Source: Fimbriimonadaceae bacterium
GTDB taxonomy: Bacteria > Armatimonadota > Fimbriimonadia > Fimbriimonadales > Fimbriimonadaceae
Direction of reading: 5' to 3'
Assembly: GCA_019454145.1 (NCBI GenBank)
Contig: CP075366.1
Coordinates: forward strand, 2,087,564-2,151,563
Length of the DNA stretch: 64,000 bases
Shown in pieces: positions 17,069 to 26,624 of this stretch (positions are counted from its first letter, which is position 1; the number at the start of each line of letters is the position of its first letter). The notes below the pieces were generated by a model. The model made no database searches, was not told the origin of the DNA, and saw only the letters and a list, made by a program, of their open reading frames with translations. Position numbers and translations under genes: made by a program.

Positions 17069-18193
17069 CTACTTGCCCAACTGATCTGGATTCAGCGCCT
17101 GCAACTGAGGCAATGTGAAAACTCCATCCTTGCGGATGAGAACATCATCGAACCAAACTTCACCGCCGCCGTATTCCGGGCGTTGGATGCAGACGATATC
17201 CCAATGGATTGCCGACGTGTTCCCATTTCCACCTGGGCCGGTGTATGCGTTGCCCGGAGTGAGGTGGAATGATCCGGCAATTTTTTCATCGAAAAGCGTA
17301 TCGCGCATTGGGTGCAGAATATGAGGGTTGTATCCTAGGCTCCATTCGCCGAAGTAACGACCACCTTCATCGGTATCCAGAATTTGGTTCAGCTTTTCTG
17401 TCATCGGGCCAGCGGTGGCATCGACGATTTTTCCGTTTTTGACTTCAAATCGAATGTCCTTGAAGTCTGAGCCTTGGTACAAGTTGATCGTATTATATTG
17501 AACCGTGCCGTTCACCGAATCTTTGACCGGACAGGAGAAACACTCTCCATCGGGGATGTTCCGCTTGCCATGGCAGCTGACGGCACCAATGCCTTTGATG
17601 CTGAATGAAAGGTCGGTACCTGGCCCTTTCAGGTGAACTCGGTCGGTGTTGTTCATTAGTTCGACCAATGGCTTTGCCGCTTCTTCCATCCGTTTGTAAT
17701 CAAGCGTGCAGACCTTGAAATAAAAATCTTCAAATGCGACCGTCGGAAGATTTGCCATTTGTGCCATTCCGGGCGAAGGCCAGCGCAGAGCCGCCCATTT
17801 GGTATGAGGAACCCGTTGACCAAACACAACTGGTGTGGCGTACAGTTTTTGCCACATAGTGTTTTTATCTCCGGGCACGTCACTGAGTTCAGCCGAATTG
17901 GCGCCTCCCCGTAAGGCGATGTAAGCTGTCATCTGCTTCATTTCATGAAGTTCGATATCGGCAATGAGGTTCACATTTGCTTCCGTCATCCCATGGAGTA
18001 GTTGCCGTTTGATGACATTCGATTCCATCCGAACTGCAACGTTCGCACCCGTGGATTGAGCAACCCGTACCAATTCGGCAACGCATTCCTCGGGAATATC
18101 GAACGCGTGGATCAAAACGTTGTCTTCAGAAGAGAGATTGGTGGAGTGAGAGCAAAGCATCTCAGCAAGTTGGGTAACTCGGGAATCAAGCAC
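17069..18193 (-). CDS. M29 family aminopeptidase
   Basis: Metallopeptidase of the thermophilic aminopeptidase (AmpS/PepS) family. I place the start at GTG 18193 (MLDSRVTQLAEML), giving 374 residues, because this matches the family N-terminus; the frame stays open upstream but that part is antisense to the rng start and looks unlike a protein. Metal-ligand segments: KNGKIVDATAG, RYFGEWSLGYNPHI (Glu and His) and SAIHWDIVCI (His and Asp near the C-terminus). It follows the M42 peptidase on the same strand, separated by the REP-like element. Confidence 0.88.
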   Translation of the reverse strand: MLDSRVTQLAEMLCSHSTNLSSEDNVLIHAFDIPEECVAELVRVAQSTGANVAVRMESNVIKRQLLHGMTEANVNLIADIELHEMKQMTAYIALRGGANSAELSDVPGDKNTMWQKLYATPVVFGQRVPHTKWAALRWPSPGMAQMANLPTVAFEDFYFKVCTLDYKRMEEAAKPLVELMNNTDRVHLKGPGTDLSFSIKGIGAVSCHGKRNIPDGECFSCPVKDSVNGTVQYNTINLYQGSDFKDIRFEVKNGKIVDATAGPMTEKLNQILDTDEGGRYFGEWSLGYNPHILHPMRDTLFDEKIAGSFHLTPGNAYTGPGGNGNTSAIHWDIVCIQRPEYGGGEVWFDDVLIRKDGVFTLPQLQALNPDQLGK

Positions 18194-18353
18194 AAGGCTC
18201 AGGTTACCTGTGCCCACAAACGATTCTTCAACCTGGTAATCTTTTCCACACCCAGCGAGGACGCGTTTGAGTGCGACGGAGACTGACCTTCCGCCAGGAT
18301 CGCTTGACCCCGGGTAGCTGCCAAATGATCTTGGTCGCGAGGAAAAGAATTTA

Positions 18354-20153
18354 GTGAAAAAAATGACTAGTCGGCCCAAAACTCGGGCCGCTCGAAAAAC
18401 TGCCAATGCAAGCAACGCCAGCCGGAGTGGTAAAGCCCCTGGCGCAATCGAAATCCTTGTGAACTCCGCAAACCGCGAAACCCGCATTGCGGTGCTTGAG
18501 GACAACAAGCTTTTTGAATACCGCGTCGAGCGAGAAGAACGCGTTGTCGGTTCGATTTTTAAGGGAATTGTTCAAAACGTTCTGCCTGGCATGGACGCGG
18601 CATTTGTAGACATTGGGCTGGAACGCAACGCATTTTTGTATGTAGGCGACATCGTTCCCGAAGAAGGCGACGATTCAACCCCCGCATCAGTAAGGCGAAG
18701 TGAGCTCCGCCGCCGCAAGATCAAAGAACTCATCCGCCCTGGGCAAGAACTGATGGTGCAGGTCACCAAAGGCCCGCGCGGAACCAAAGGTGCCCGCGTC
18801 ACCACTCGGATCAGCCTGCCGGGCCGCTACGTGGTTCTGGTGCCTGAAGGCGGGCACATGGGAGTCTCCCGGAAGATCGAAGATCGCAAAGAGCGGGAGC
18901 GACTTCGCAAGATCGGCGACAAGCTGATGCCGCAAGGATTCGGCTTAATTATGCGAACCGAATGTGAAGGTCGCACCGAAGCAGAACTGCGGGCTGATAT
19001 TGCATTCCTAGAACAACTTTGGAGTCAAGTTGTTGATAGCGCGAAAAAGCTCCGCGCACCGTGTGTCGTTCACCGCGATCAAACTCTGCTTTATCGCACC
19101 ATTCGCGATGTCTTCGGCGACGAAATTGACCGACTGATTATTGATGATCCGGATGAATACGAAAAGGTTGCGTTAGTCGCTCAGATGGTCGCACCTAAGC
19201 TGAAAGACAAGATTTATCTCTACGACCAAGAAGAGCCTATTTTCGACCATTACAAGATCGAAAAAGACCTTGACACGCTATTGGAGCATAAGGTTTGGCT
19301 GAAAGCGGGTGGTTATTTGATCATTGATCAAATGGAAGCTTTGACGGCAATTGACGTCAACACTGGGAAGCAAGTCGGTTCTACTAGCTTGAATGACACG
19401 ATCTTGCGCACCAACCTCGAAGCGGCGGATGAAGTTTGCCGTCAACTCCGGTTGCGAGATATGGGCGGGATCATCGTTATCGACTTTATTGATATGGAAG
19501 ACGCCGCCGATAAAAAGCGGCTGATGGATCACTTCACCAAGATTCTGGAACGCGACCGCGCGCGCACTCGAGTAGGCAAGGTCAGTAGCCTAGGATTGGT
19601 GGAAATTACGCGCAAACGCACTGGCGAAAGCGTAACGGAATCCATTACGAATCTCTGCCCAACCTGTGAAGGTCGCGGTCGAATACCAAGCCCCGACACA
19701 GTGAGTTTGTGGATCGAACGCGCTATGCGCCGCCGAATTGCAGAACCAGGTAACGCATTCTCCGTGGAATGTCACCCGGCGGTAATCGAAAATCTCATTG
19801 GCGCTGATGGCGAAGCGATTGAGGAACTTGAGCACGAACTCCGTCGCGGACTTTACATTCGGGCGAATTTCGACTTTGAAATCGACGAATTTGAAGTCGT
19901 CGGTGGCACGATAGATGAGTTCAATAAAACTCTTATGGGCTTCCGCCGTGCGCAGGTTTTGGAATGCAACGTTCGGTCTTCCTCGGTAGAAGGAGCAACT
20001 AAGGCGATCGGTTGGACTGACGGTGGCTTTTACGTGGAACTGCTGGATGGTCATGACTTGGTTGGCCAACGTGTGAAGGTTGTCCTGCAAGATATCCGCC
20101 GTGCATTTGCGGTGGCCGACGTTGTGATTCCGGGCAAAGGCGTACTGCGCTAA
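18354..20153 (+). CDS. ribonuclease E/G
   Basis: Endoribonuclease for rRNA maturation and mRNA decay. 599 residues: N-terminal S1 domain embedded in the RNase H-like region (GSIFKGIVQNVLPGMDAAFVD near 65), catalytic Mg sites in AIDVNTGKQVG and VIDFIDMEDAADK, and the zinc-link CPTCEGRG (two Cys per monomer). It has an additional C-terminal segment of about 130 residues with a KH-like patch (CHPAVIENLIG) but not the long scaffold of E. coli RNase E, so it is closest to RNase G or the short RNase E/G type. GTG start at 18354 follows a GAGGA ribosome-binding site. Confidence 0.92.
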   Translation: MKKMTSRPKTRAARKTANASNASRSGKAPGAIEILVNSANRETRIAVLEDNKLFEYRVEREERVVGSIFKGIVQNVLPGMDAAFVDIGLERNAFLYVGDIVPEEGDDSTPASVRRSELRRRKIKELIRPGQELMVQVTKGPRGTKGARVTTRISLPGRYVVLVPEGGHMGVSRKIEDRKERERLRKIGDKLMPQGFGLIMRTECEGRTEAELRADIAFLEQLWSQVVDSAKKLRAPCVVHRDQTLLYRTIRDVFGDEIDRLIIDDPDEYEKVALVAQMVAPKLKDKIYLYDQEEPIFDHYKIEKDLDTLLEHKVWLKAGGYLIIDQMEALTAIDVNTGKQVGSTSLNDTILRTNLEAADEVCRQLRLRDMGGIIVIDFIDMEDAADKKRLMDHFTKILERDRARTRVGKVSSLGLVEITRKRTGESVTESITNLCPTCEGRGRIPSPDTVSLWIERAMRRRIAEPGNAFSVECHPAVIENLIGADGEAIEELEHELRRGLYIRANFDFEIDEFEVVGGTIDEFNKTLMGFRRAQVLECNVRSSSVEGATKAIGWTDGGFYVELLDGHDLVGQRVKVVLQDIRRAFAVADVVIPGKGVLR

Positions 20154-20158
20154 ACACT

Positions 20159-20192
20159 AAGTTTCTGAGACCATGAATGGTCTCAGAAACTT
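20159..20192. terminator. bidirectional terminator between rng and serS
   Basis: A perfect 15-bp stem (20159-20173 with 20178-20192) around a TGAA loop, flanked by TTTT on the plus side. Located between the convergent RNase E/G and serS stops. GC content of the stem is modest but its length is high. Confidence 0.85.
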
Positions 20193-21467
20193 TTAACCAA
20201 TCGGTTCAATCCGATCAACACCCATATATCGCCGTAATGGTTCTGGGATAGTGATGCCACCATCTGCCTCGCGGTAAGTTTCCATGAGCGCGACCATCAG
20301 GCGGGGAATTGCAAGCCCGGAGCCATTTAGGATATGGACGAACTCAGGGGCGGCCCCTGCTTCTGGGCGGAACCGGATATTTGTCCGGCGAGATTGAAAT
20401 GCTTCAAAGTTAGTGCACGAACTGACTTCTAAGTATCGTTCTTCGCCTGGCGCCCAGACTTCTAGGTCGTAGCACTTGCATCCCTTGTCGCCCATATCTC
20501 CGGCACACAGAAGCAGAACCCGGTAATGCAACCCAAGAGCCTGCAGAATGGATTCGGCATCACTCGTCAAAAGCTCTAGCTCGTTGTAGCTTTCGTTCGG
20601 GTGAACGTATTTCACCAACTCGACTTTATCGAATTGGTGCATCCGCAAAATTCCGCGTGTGTCTCGACCAGCGGCTCCCGCTTCTCGGCGGAAACATGGC
20701 GTATACGCCGCATATTTGATCGGTAACTGGAATCCGTCGAGGATTTCATCCCGAAGCAGGTTTGTCACAGGAACTTCGGCGGTTGGAACAAGCCACAAGT
20801 CGTCGCTGGTTTTATAAAGGTCTTCCGCGAATTTCGGCAGGTTGCCAGTTCCGGTCAAGCTTTCACTGCTGACGAGCGCGGGCGGATAAACCTCATAGTA
20901 GCCGTTTCGCTCGGTTTGAAAATCGAGCATGAAGCTGATAAGGGCGCGGACGAGTTTTGCGCCCAGGCCTGTGTAAACCACAAAGCCTGATCCGCTGACT
21001 TTTGCCCCGGCGGCGAAGTCAATGATCTTCAAATCTTCGGCGATTTGCTGGTGAGGAAGAAATTCGCCGCTTGGCTTTTCACCCCATGCCCGGACTTCGA
21101 CGTTTTCTTCGGAAGTGAGCCCGTCAGGTGTACTTTCGTGCGGCATGTTGGGGAATTGAAGCTCTAGCTTGTGGAGCTTGGCTTCAAGTTCTCGTTCAAT
21201 CGGCTCAAGGTCTTTGATATCCAATTTAAGTTGTGCGGTTTGAGCTTTAGCCTCTTCCGCTTCGGCGGTTTTGCCTTGACTCATGAGTTGGCCGATGGAT
21301 TTGCTGATTGAGTTGGATTCGGCTTTTTTTTGTTCGAGTTGTTGCACGCTCGCGCGCCATTCTTGATCAATCTGCAGGAATTCATCAACCGGCGCATCAA
21401 TGCCTTTACGTTTTGCCCCGGCACGCACGAGTTCGGGGTTTTCTCGAATCAGCTTTCGATCCAACAT
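20193..21467 (-). CDS. serS: seryl-tRNA synthetase
   Basis: Charges tRNA-Ser. 424 residues, normal length. The N-terminal long coiled-coil arm that grips the tRNA is at about 30-100 (rich in Glu, Lys and Gln). Class II motifs are visible: motif 2 FRREAGAAGRDTRG near 260 and motif 3 GSGLAIPRLMVALME near 383. Stand-alone gene on the minus strand, 59 bases after the CNNM/CorC gene start-to-stop boundary. Confidence 0.97.
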   Translation of the reverse strand: MLDRKLIRENPELVRAGAKRKGIDAPVDEFLQIDQEWRASVQQLEQKKAESNSISKSIGQLMSQGKTAEAEEAKAQTAQLKLDIKDLEPIERELEAKLHKLELQFPNMPHESTPDGLTSEENVEVRAWGEKPSGEFLPHQQIAEDLKIIDFAAGAKVSGSGFVVYTGLGAKLVRALISFMLDFQTERNGYYEVYPPALVSSESLTGTGNLPKFAEDLYKTSDDLWLVPTAEVPVTNLLRDEILDGFQLPIKYAAYTPCFRREAGAAGRDTRGILRMHQFDKVELVKYVHPNESYNELELLTSDAESILQALGLHYRVLLLCAGDMGDKGCKCYDLEVWAPGEERYLEVSSCTNFEAFQSRRTNIRFRPEAGAAPEFVHILNGSGLAIPRLMVALMETYREADGGITIPEPLRRYMGVDRIEPIG

Positions 21468-21526
21468 GGTAGGGGCAATTTACCTTTTTGAAGCTAATTG
21501 CCCGGTTGCGGATGACCTAAGCAATA

Positions 21527-22831
21527 TTAAGAAGCAGTTTCTTCGGCTTTGGGTCGACGTCGGGGATAAAAACCGATGCGGGTGATTCGCCGCTGAGCTG
21601 CTTGCTCCACGCGGAACTTTCCGATTGGCAGTTCAATAGCGTCTCCTAGCCCGGCGGTGCGTCCAAGTTTTTCGACGACTATTCCCGCCAGGGTTTGGGT
21701 GGTGAACTCGTCTTGCTCGTCCGGTTCAATTTCAAGAAATTCTAATAGTTCGTCGTATCGGACATCTGGACGAAGGCTAATGCGGCCTGGGCTGGTGCGT
21801 TCAATCGGAGCGCGTTCGCTTTCGATGCTGTCTTCCATGTCGCCGAAGACTTCTTCAATCACGTCTTCCAGCGTGACCAAACCTTGAGTTCCGCCGTACT
21901 CATCCTGAACAATCGCAATCTGCGACTTTGTATCGCGCATGATCTCAATCAGTCGGTTCAGGGTGAGTGATTCCGGAACATAAACAGGCTGGCGGGCGAC
22001 GTCAGCGAGATTGAAGTCCGGTTTGCCCATGTTGCAAACGATGTCATGCAGGTAAGCAATTCCCACCACGTCGTCAATATCTCCGCGACAAACCGGGATT
22101 CGGCTATGAGGAATCTCTGCGATTTTTGCGATCAAGTGGTCAGGGTGTGTATCAACATCCAACCATTTGATGTCGAGCCGGTGGAGCATTGCGTCTTCAG
22201 CGTCAAGCTCGTCAAGCCGCAGGGTTTTGGTGATGTAGTCGGCGTGATCTTCGTGTAGACCGCCGCCTTCTTCACCGGAGCGGATCATGTAGTAAAGTTC
22301 TTCACGGGAAATTGCCGGGCCGCCTTCGTCGGCGGGGATGCGGAGGAGTTTGAGCACAAACTGCCCCACCTTTTGAAGCATAAAACTGATCGGCTTGATG
22401 ATAAGAGTCAGCAAGCGCAACGGGGCAATGGTGAGGCGCAGAACTTTTTCAGGGAATTGTAAGGCCAGATATTTCGGCACCAGTTCACCAAGAACAACGA
22501 GCGGGAAGGCTACGATGAGAACCGAGATAATGCTGACAACAAACTCTGGAACGGATTTCGGGAACAGAGGATCGAGCTTGGATGAGAGCCACGGTTCCAG
22601 AACCGCACCCATTCCAATACCGAGCAAGGTAATCCAAACTTGAATACCGGCGACATAGCTAGTTTGTTGTTGAACGGCGGCAACCGCGAGGCGATCCCAT
22701 GCGCTCCCTTTTTTTGCCGCGGCTTCAAGTTTGCTCGGGCGAGCAGAAACCATTGCGTATTCGGCGGCAACAAAAAATCCTGATAAAAGGACAAGTACCA
22801 GCCCAATTAAGGTGAAAACTAGGTCATTCAT
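21527..22831 (-). CDS. CNNM/CorC-type membrane protein (DUF21-CBS-CorC)
   Basis: 434 residues: DUF21 transmembrane domain at about 1-180 with three or four helices, a pair of CBS domains at about 205-330 (IPVCRGDIDDVVGIAYL and QIAIVQDEYGGTQGLVTLEDVIEEV), and the small C-terminal CorC/HlyC domain (about 345-425). The family is often called hemolysin-like but characterised members handle Mg or other divalent cations. Here the role is likely Mg efflux or homeostasis at the inner membrane. Confidence 0.92.
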   Translation of the reverse strand: MNDLVFTLIGLVLVLLSGFFVAAEYAMVSARPSKLEAAAKKGSAWDRLAVAAVQQQTSYVAGIQVWITLLGIGMGAVLEPWLSSKLDPLFPKSVPEFVVSIISVLIVAFPLVVLGELVPKYLALQFPEKVLRLTIAPLRLLTLIIKPISFMLQKVGQFVLKLLRIPADEGGPAISREELYYMIRSGEEGGGLHEDHADYITKTLRLDELDAEDAMLHRLDIKWLDVDTHPDHLIAKIAEIPHSRIPVCRGDIDDVVGIAYLHDIVCNMGKPDFNLADVARQPVYVPESLTLNRLIEIMRDTKSQIAIVQDEYGGTQGLVTLEDVIEEVFGDMEDSIESERAPIERTSPGRISLRPDVRYDELLEFLEIEPDEQDEFTTQTLAGIVVEKLGRTAGLGDAIELPIGKFRVEQAAQRRITRIGFYPRRRPKAEETAS

Positions 22832-22916
22832 GGCATTTCAGCCATGAGCGGGAAGCCCTTGCGGGCCATGTAGGGAGCGGGTCGGCACTCATGCGCGCAG
22901 TTATTTTATCAGAAAA

Positions 22917-22944
22917 TTGATTTTTTGCATTTTGTGCGTAAAAT
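22917..22944 (+). promoter_or_regulatory. promoter of the DapA family gene
   Basis: TTGATT (22917-22922), 16-base spacer, TAAAAT (22939-22944), then 8 bases to the ATG at 22953. This is the most complete -35/-10 pair among the near-start promoters of the window and supports a leaderless start. Confidence 0.55.
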
Positions 22945-22952
22945 GGCGAGCA

Positions 22953-23864
22953 ATGGAAGTGGCACGAATCCGGGGAGGGATTATGCCCGCAAGTGTAACG
23001 CCGTTTGATGAAAACGAGCGAATTGATTTCGTTTCGCTTGCCAAGCTGTTTTCGTATTTTGAGGCATGCGGATGTTCGGGTGTGGTCGTAGCTGGTACCA
23101 ACGGTGAAGGCCCAAGCCTGAGTGCAGTTGAAAAACGTGATCTGGTTAAGGAGTCAGTACAGCTGACAAGTTTGCCGGTGATTCTCGGCGTAGCAACCCC
23201 AAGCCTGGATGAAGCCGTTTGGCTTTGTGGCCAAGCGGGAAAATCTGGAGCGGCGGGAATCCTGCTCATGCCTCCAGGATATTTTAAGATCGCCACTGAA
23301 TCTGGAACGATGAACTGGATGAAAGCGGTTGCAGATACTTCCCCAATTCCGGTTATTGCCTACAACTTCCCGAAGTATTCCGGATTCACGATGTCTGCGG
23401 ATTTTGTAGCTGAGCTTGCCCAGCACCCAAACATTCTTGGATTCAAGGATAGCAGTGGCGAACTTGGTAACTTAGCGGCCTATCGTAGAGCTGCGCCAGA
23501 AAAAGTTTTGCTGGTTGGCGATGAGACACTATTGCTACAAAGTTTAGAGGCTGACTGGAACGGTTCAATCAGCGGGGCTGCCAATTTGGTTCCCCAATGG
23601 TTGGTCCGCATTTATCAGCAATGGCACGAAGATTCAGAAAAGGCCGAAGTCAAGTTTAAGATTCTTGTGGACGTACTCAGCGAAATCCGGCGCGGGCCAC
23701 AACCTGCATTAAACAAAGCATCTCTCGCGGAGTGGGGCGTAATTGCTCGTTCAGATGTTCGATTACCGCTCGAAAAAGGTGACTGCTCTGAGTTGTTGAA
23801 GCATATAGAAGATCGGCTGGGAATGAATTCTCAGAATTTAGCAATTCCTAAAAGCCGCGTGTGA
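22953..23864 (+). CDS. dihydrodipicolinate synthase/N-acetylneuraminate lyase family aldolase
   Basis: Class I aldolase barrel of 303 residues. The start ATG 22953 gives the family opening RGGIMPASVTPFDE. GTNGEGPSLS is the pyruvate-binding loop, the Schiff-base Lys lies in ILGFKDSSGE, and the proton-relay Tyr in VIAYNFPKYSG. Substrate specificity inside the family is not readable: no dapB or other lysine genes adjoin, so DapA, a sugar-acid lyase or a related aldolase are all possible. Confidence 0.85.
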   Translation: MEVARIRGGIMPASVTPFDENERIDFVSLAKLFSYFEACGCSGVVVAGTNGEGPSLSAVEKRDLVKESVQLTSLPVILGVATPSLDEAVWLCGQAGKSGAAGILLMPPGYFKIATESGTMNWMKAVADTSPIPVIAYNFPKYSGFTMSADFVAELAQHPNILGFKDSSGELGNLAAYRRAAPEKVLLVGDETLLLQSLEADWNGSISGAANLVPQWLVRIYQQWHEDSEKAEVKFKILVDVLSEIRRGPQPALNKASLAEWGVIARSDVRLPLEKGDCSELLKHIEDRLGMNSQNLAIPKSRV

Positions 23865-23901
23865 TTGGCACCTTCATATAGCTTCGCACGTTTCATACAA
23901 T

Positions 23902-25113
23902 ATGAATCCGTCTCGGTGGACCCTGCTAACAATTGCTCTCTTGGGCACTTGCGCTTCGCATGCGAGATGGGCGATGCCGGAACAGGTGCCGATTGATCGA
24001 GCCATTAAGAATCTTGAAAAGAGGGCCGAATCGGGCGATTGGAAAACTAAGCTGACTCTGGCACGCATTCACAGCTATGCGTACGCAAGCCAATCAAAGA
24101 CAGTCGGTTTGTTTGGCGAAGAATTGCCAGATTATGATTCAGTTCAACCTTACTTACAGAAATCACCAACCGCTACGTCATTGATGCATTTGAGAAAATC
24201 GCTGGCTTATTATAGTGAAGTCACTCTGAGCAAGTCCAATGAAGGTTTGGCTTGGCTTGGCTCCGGATATGTGTTAGAGCAAGCCTCTCGCTGGACGGCT
24301 CAAAACGGCACTTTGAAATTCGGCACACAAAAATTGACGACTCAAAAAGATTTTCAGACTGCTGCACTGAACGCTTACCGCAAATGTTTTAACATCGGCT
24401 TGAATTCTGATTTCAAGTTCAAAGATTATGTCATGGAAGGAATCGAATCTCAATGGCTTTGTAAAGAATCGGGCGAAGCTATTGTCCGCGTTGTTGAAAA
24501 AGAAAAATTTGGCAAATACGTAACAGGTGAAAAAGCAAAAATTCAAGCCGCAATTAAGAGAAGCAATTCTCGTTCATCGGCAATTACGCCGATCCTTTTC
24601 CCGGTTCATCAACCTTTACCGCTGAACTCCTTGATCAACCAATCCGCGCGAGCTAAATTCGACCTGGTGGGCGATCAGCAAAAACGGAGTTGGCCCTGGA
24701 TAACCAACCAAGCGGCTTGGCTTGTGTGGGATCCCAAGTTGACGGGCAAAGTCACCTCTGGTCGGCAGTTGTTTGGGAATTCGACGTGGTGGATGTTTTT
24801 CGACCACGGTTTCTCAGCTTTGTCAGCACTTGATGATAATGGTGATTACTGGCTTCAGGGACGAGAATTAACTGGAATATCCGTTTGGCACGACCGCAAC
24901 TCAAACGCGGTCAGTGATCCAGGCGAGGTGGTTCCTGCGAATTTGTGGGGAATCCAAGCGATCCGCACAACTTATGATTACAAATCGCGCGAAGCGCTGA
25001 CCTCAAAGATTGGAATAATTATGCGGGATGGTCAGACGTTGCCAACCTACGACTGGATTCCTGTGAGCCATACGCATAATCTGCTAGCCGATTTTTTCAA
25101 ACAGAATTTGTAG
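23902..25113 (+). CDS. secreted protein with C-terminal EF-hand-like module, tandem paralogue 1
   Basis: 403 residues. A signal peptide (residues 1-22, ending SHARWA) is followed by a helical, TPR-like N-terminal half. The C-terminal part (about 275-355) follows the calcium-module pattern known from RTX/VCBS-type proteins: SGRQLFGNST, GFSALSALD, a 12-residue EF-hand loop D311-E322 (Asp/Asn/Asp at 311, 313, 315 and Glu at 322), VW, a second loop D331-E342 (Asp, Asn, Asn, Asp339, Glu342), then LWGIQAIR. The first loop of the usual module (before QLFG) is degenerate. Function unknown. Immediately followed by a close paralogue. Confidence 0.8.
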   Translation: MNPSRWTLLTIALLGTCASHARWAMPEQVPIDRAIKNLEKRAESGDWKTKLTLARIHSYAYASQSKTVGLFGEELPDYDSVQPYLQKSPTATSLMHLRKSLAYYSEVTLSKSNEGLAWLGSGYVLEQASRWTAQNGTLKFGTQKLTTQKDFQTAALNAYRKCFNIGLNSDFKFKDYVMEGIESQWLCKESGEAIVRVVEKEKFGKYVTGEKAKIQAAIKRSNSRSSAITPILFPVHQPLPLNSLINQSARAKFDLVGDQQKRSWPWITNQAAWLVWDPKLTGKVTSGRQLFGNSTWWMFFDHGFSALSALDDNGDYWLQGRELTGISVWHDRNSNAVSDPGEVVPANLWGIQAIRTTYDYKSREALTSKIGIIMRDGQTLPTYDWIPVSHTHNLLADFFKQNL

Positions 25114-25153
25114 AAGAGTGCACTTCCAGGCACGTGGGATCGTTCATAAGAAT

Positions 25154-26377
25154 ATGAAGTTCGCTCGCCTATGTCTCACAGCGTTTGCTTTGGTTGTGTT
25201 GTCCGCTGCGCAAGCTATGTGGATGAGGCCCGAGGAAGTTCCTACCGAACGGGTTATTGAAAACTTAAATGCAAAGCTAAAAGAAAACCCAGAAGATTGG
25301 GATTCAAGGCTGACTCTTGCGCGAGTTTATGGATATGCCTACGCTAGCAATTCTAATACGATCTGGGTTTATGACGGAGTTGATGTACCTTCGTATCAAT
25401 CGGTCAAGCAACGTGGAATAGGCGAACCCACTGAGCTTTCAATTAATTACCTGAAATTGGCACTTAGTAATTACAATCTGGTAACTGCTTACGAGCCAAC
25501 AAATGGATTAGCTTGGCTTGGCGGAGCATTTACGCTGGGTGAGTCTGCAAGGTGGATGAAGTTTGACACTCCGATGCGGTTCTGGGGCAAAACCCTAGTT
25601 ACAAAGAATGATTACCTTAATGCACAACTAGCGGCTTACCGGAAGTGCTTCTCAATTGGTCTTAAAGCGGATTTTGATCGTGGCAGTACTTTTGGGCATG
25701 AGCCAGATAATCTGTGCAGAGAAGCAGGCGCAGCAATTATTCGCATGATAGAAAGTGATCATGTAGGTGAATTCAAGCCAGGCGAAAAAGAGAAAATTCA
25801 GGATGCCATAAAACGAAGCAACGAGCGAATGGTAATGGTAACCCCCATCCTCTTTCCCGTTCATCAATCTCTGCCGCTAGCGAGCCTCATCAATCCATCT
25901 GCTAGAACGAAGTTCGATTTAAGTGGAGATCGGCAAACTCGTGAGTGGCCCTGGATCAACGCTCAAGCGGCCTGGCTTGTTTGGGATCCAAAGATGAGCG
26001 GCAAAATTACTTCAGGTCGCCAACTGTTTGGAAGCGCCACGTGGTGGATGATGTTCCGTAACGGGTACGACGCTTTGGATACCCTTGATGACGATCATGA
26101 CCAGCTTTTGAGTGGCAGGGAACTGTCAGGCATATCGGTTTGGCATGACCGTAACTCAAACGCGGTCAGTGAACCAGGTGAAGTGGTTCCTGCAAGCTTG
26201 TGGGGAATTCAAGCAATTCGTACGACTTACGATTACACATCGCGCGATGCGCTAACTTCAAACAACGGAATCATCATGCGGGACGGTCAAACGTTGCCGA
26301 CCTATGACTGGATTCCGGTCAGCCATGCGCCTATTCCAAAACTCGGCGCGATCCCTACCTTTAATCTCCAAAAGTAG
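25154..26377 (+). CDS. secreted protein with C-terminal EF-hand-like module, tandem paralogue 2
   Basis: 407 residues from ATG 25154, which gives a clean signal peptide (MKFARLCLTAFALVVLSAAQA); the GTG at 25118 would add a polar stretch before it. It aligns with the preceding gene over the whole length: LTLARVYGYAYASNSNT, ITSGRQLFGSATWWM, LDDDHDQLLSGRELSGI and HDRNSNAVSEPGEVVPA. The last 90 residues are nearly identical at amino acid and DNA level, which points to recent duplication or gene conversion. The N-terminal halves have diverged more. Confidence 0.8.
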   Translation: MKFARLCLTAFALVVLSAAQAMWMRPEEVPTERVIENLNAKLKENPEDWDSRLTLARVYGYAYASNSNTIWVYDGVDVPSYQSVKQRGIGEPTELSINYLKLALSNYNLVTAYEPTNGLAWLGGAFTLGESARWMKFDTPMRFWGKTLVTKNDYLNAQLAAYRKCFSIGLKADFDRGSTFGHEPDNLCREAGAAIIRMIESDHVGEFKPGEKEKIQDAIKRSNERMVMVTPILFPVHQSLPLASLINPSARTKFDLSGDRQTREWPWINAQAAWLVWDPKMSGKITSGRQLFGSATWWMMFRNGYDALDTLDDDHDQLLSGRELSGISVWHDRNSNAVSEPGEVVPASLWGIQAIRTTYDYTSRDALTSNNGIIMRDGQTLPTYDWIPVSHAPIPKLGAIPTFNLQK

Positions 26378-26477
26378 GGGCACAGGCTGACCTCTAAACG
26401 CTTAGAGTGAGAAGCACAAGAAATCGATCTCAAATTTAGAAAATTCACCAAAGTATTTTTGCTAGGTTCAAAAAATC

Positions 26478-26510
26478 CTGGTAAAAACACTGAATACTGG
26501 TAATTATACT
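26478..26510 (+). promoter_or_regulatory. possible flagellin promoter region with CTGGTAA direct repeat
   Basis: CTGGTAA occurs at 26478-26484 and 26497-26503 (19 bases apart), and the second copy runs into TATACT (26505-26510), a -10-like hexamer. The region does not match the sigma-28 consensus (GCCGATAA) or a sigma-54 consensus. The leader to the flagellin ATG would be about 108 bases. Confidence 0.35.
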
Positions 26511-26624
26511 AGGTGAACAAGTAATTCTAACAGGGAACAAGACGTTTGTTGATCCACCTGGACACACAAAAGGAACCGAATGGAGTTGGTTCTTGCTCAG
26601 GGGGATTCACGGAGGAAAACACAA

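Noticed and set aside
18194-18508. N-terminal extension of the M29 aminopeptidase
   Set aside because: It is antisense to the start of the RNase E/G gene and its translation does not match the family; GTG 18193 gives a normal length.
26393-26407. CTCTAA/TTAGAG stem after the second EF-hand gene as terminator
   Set aside because: Only six weak base pairs and no T-run.
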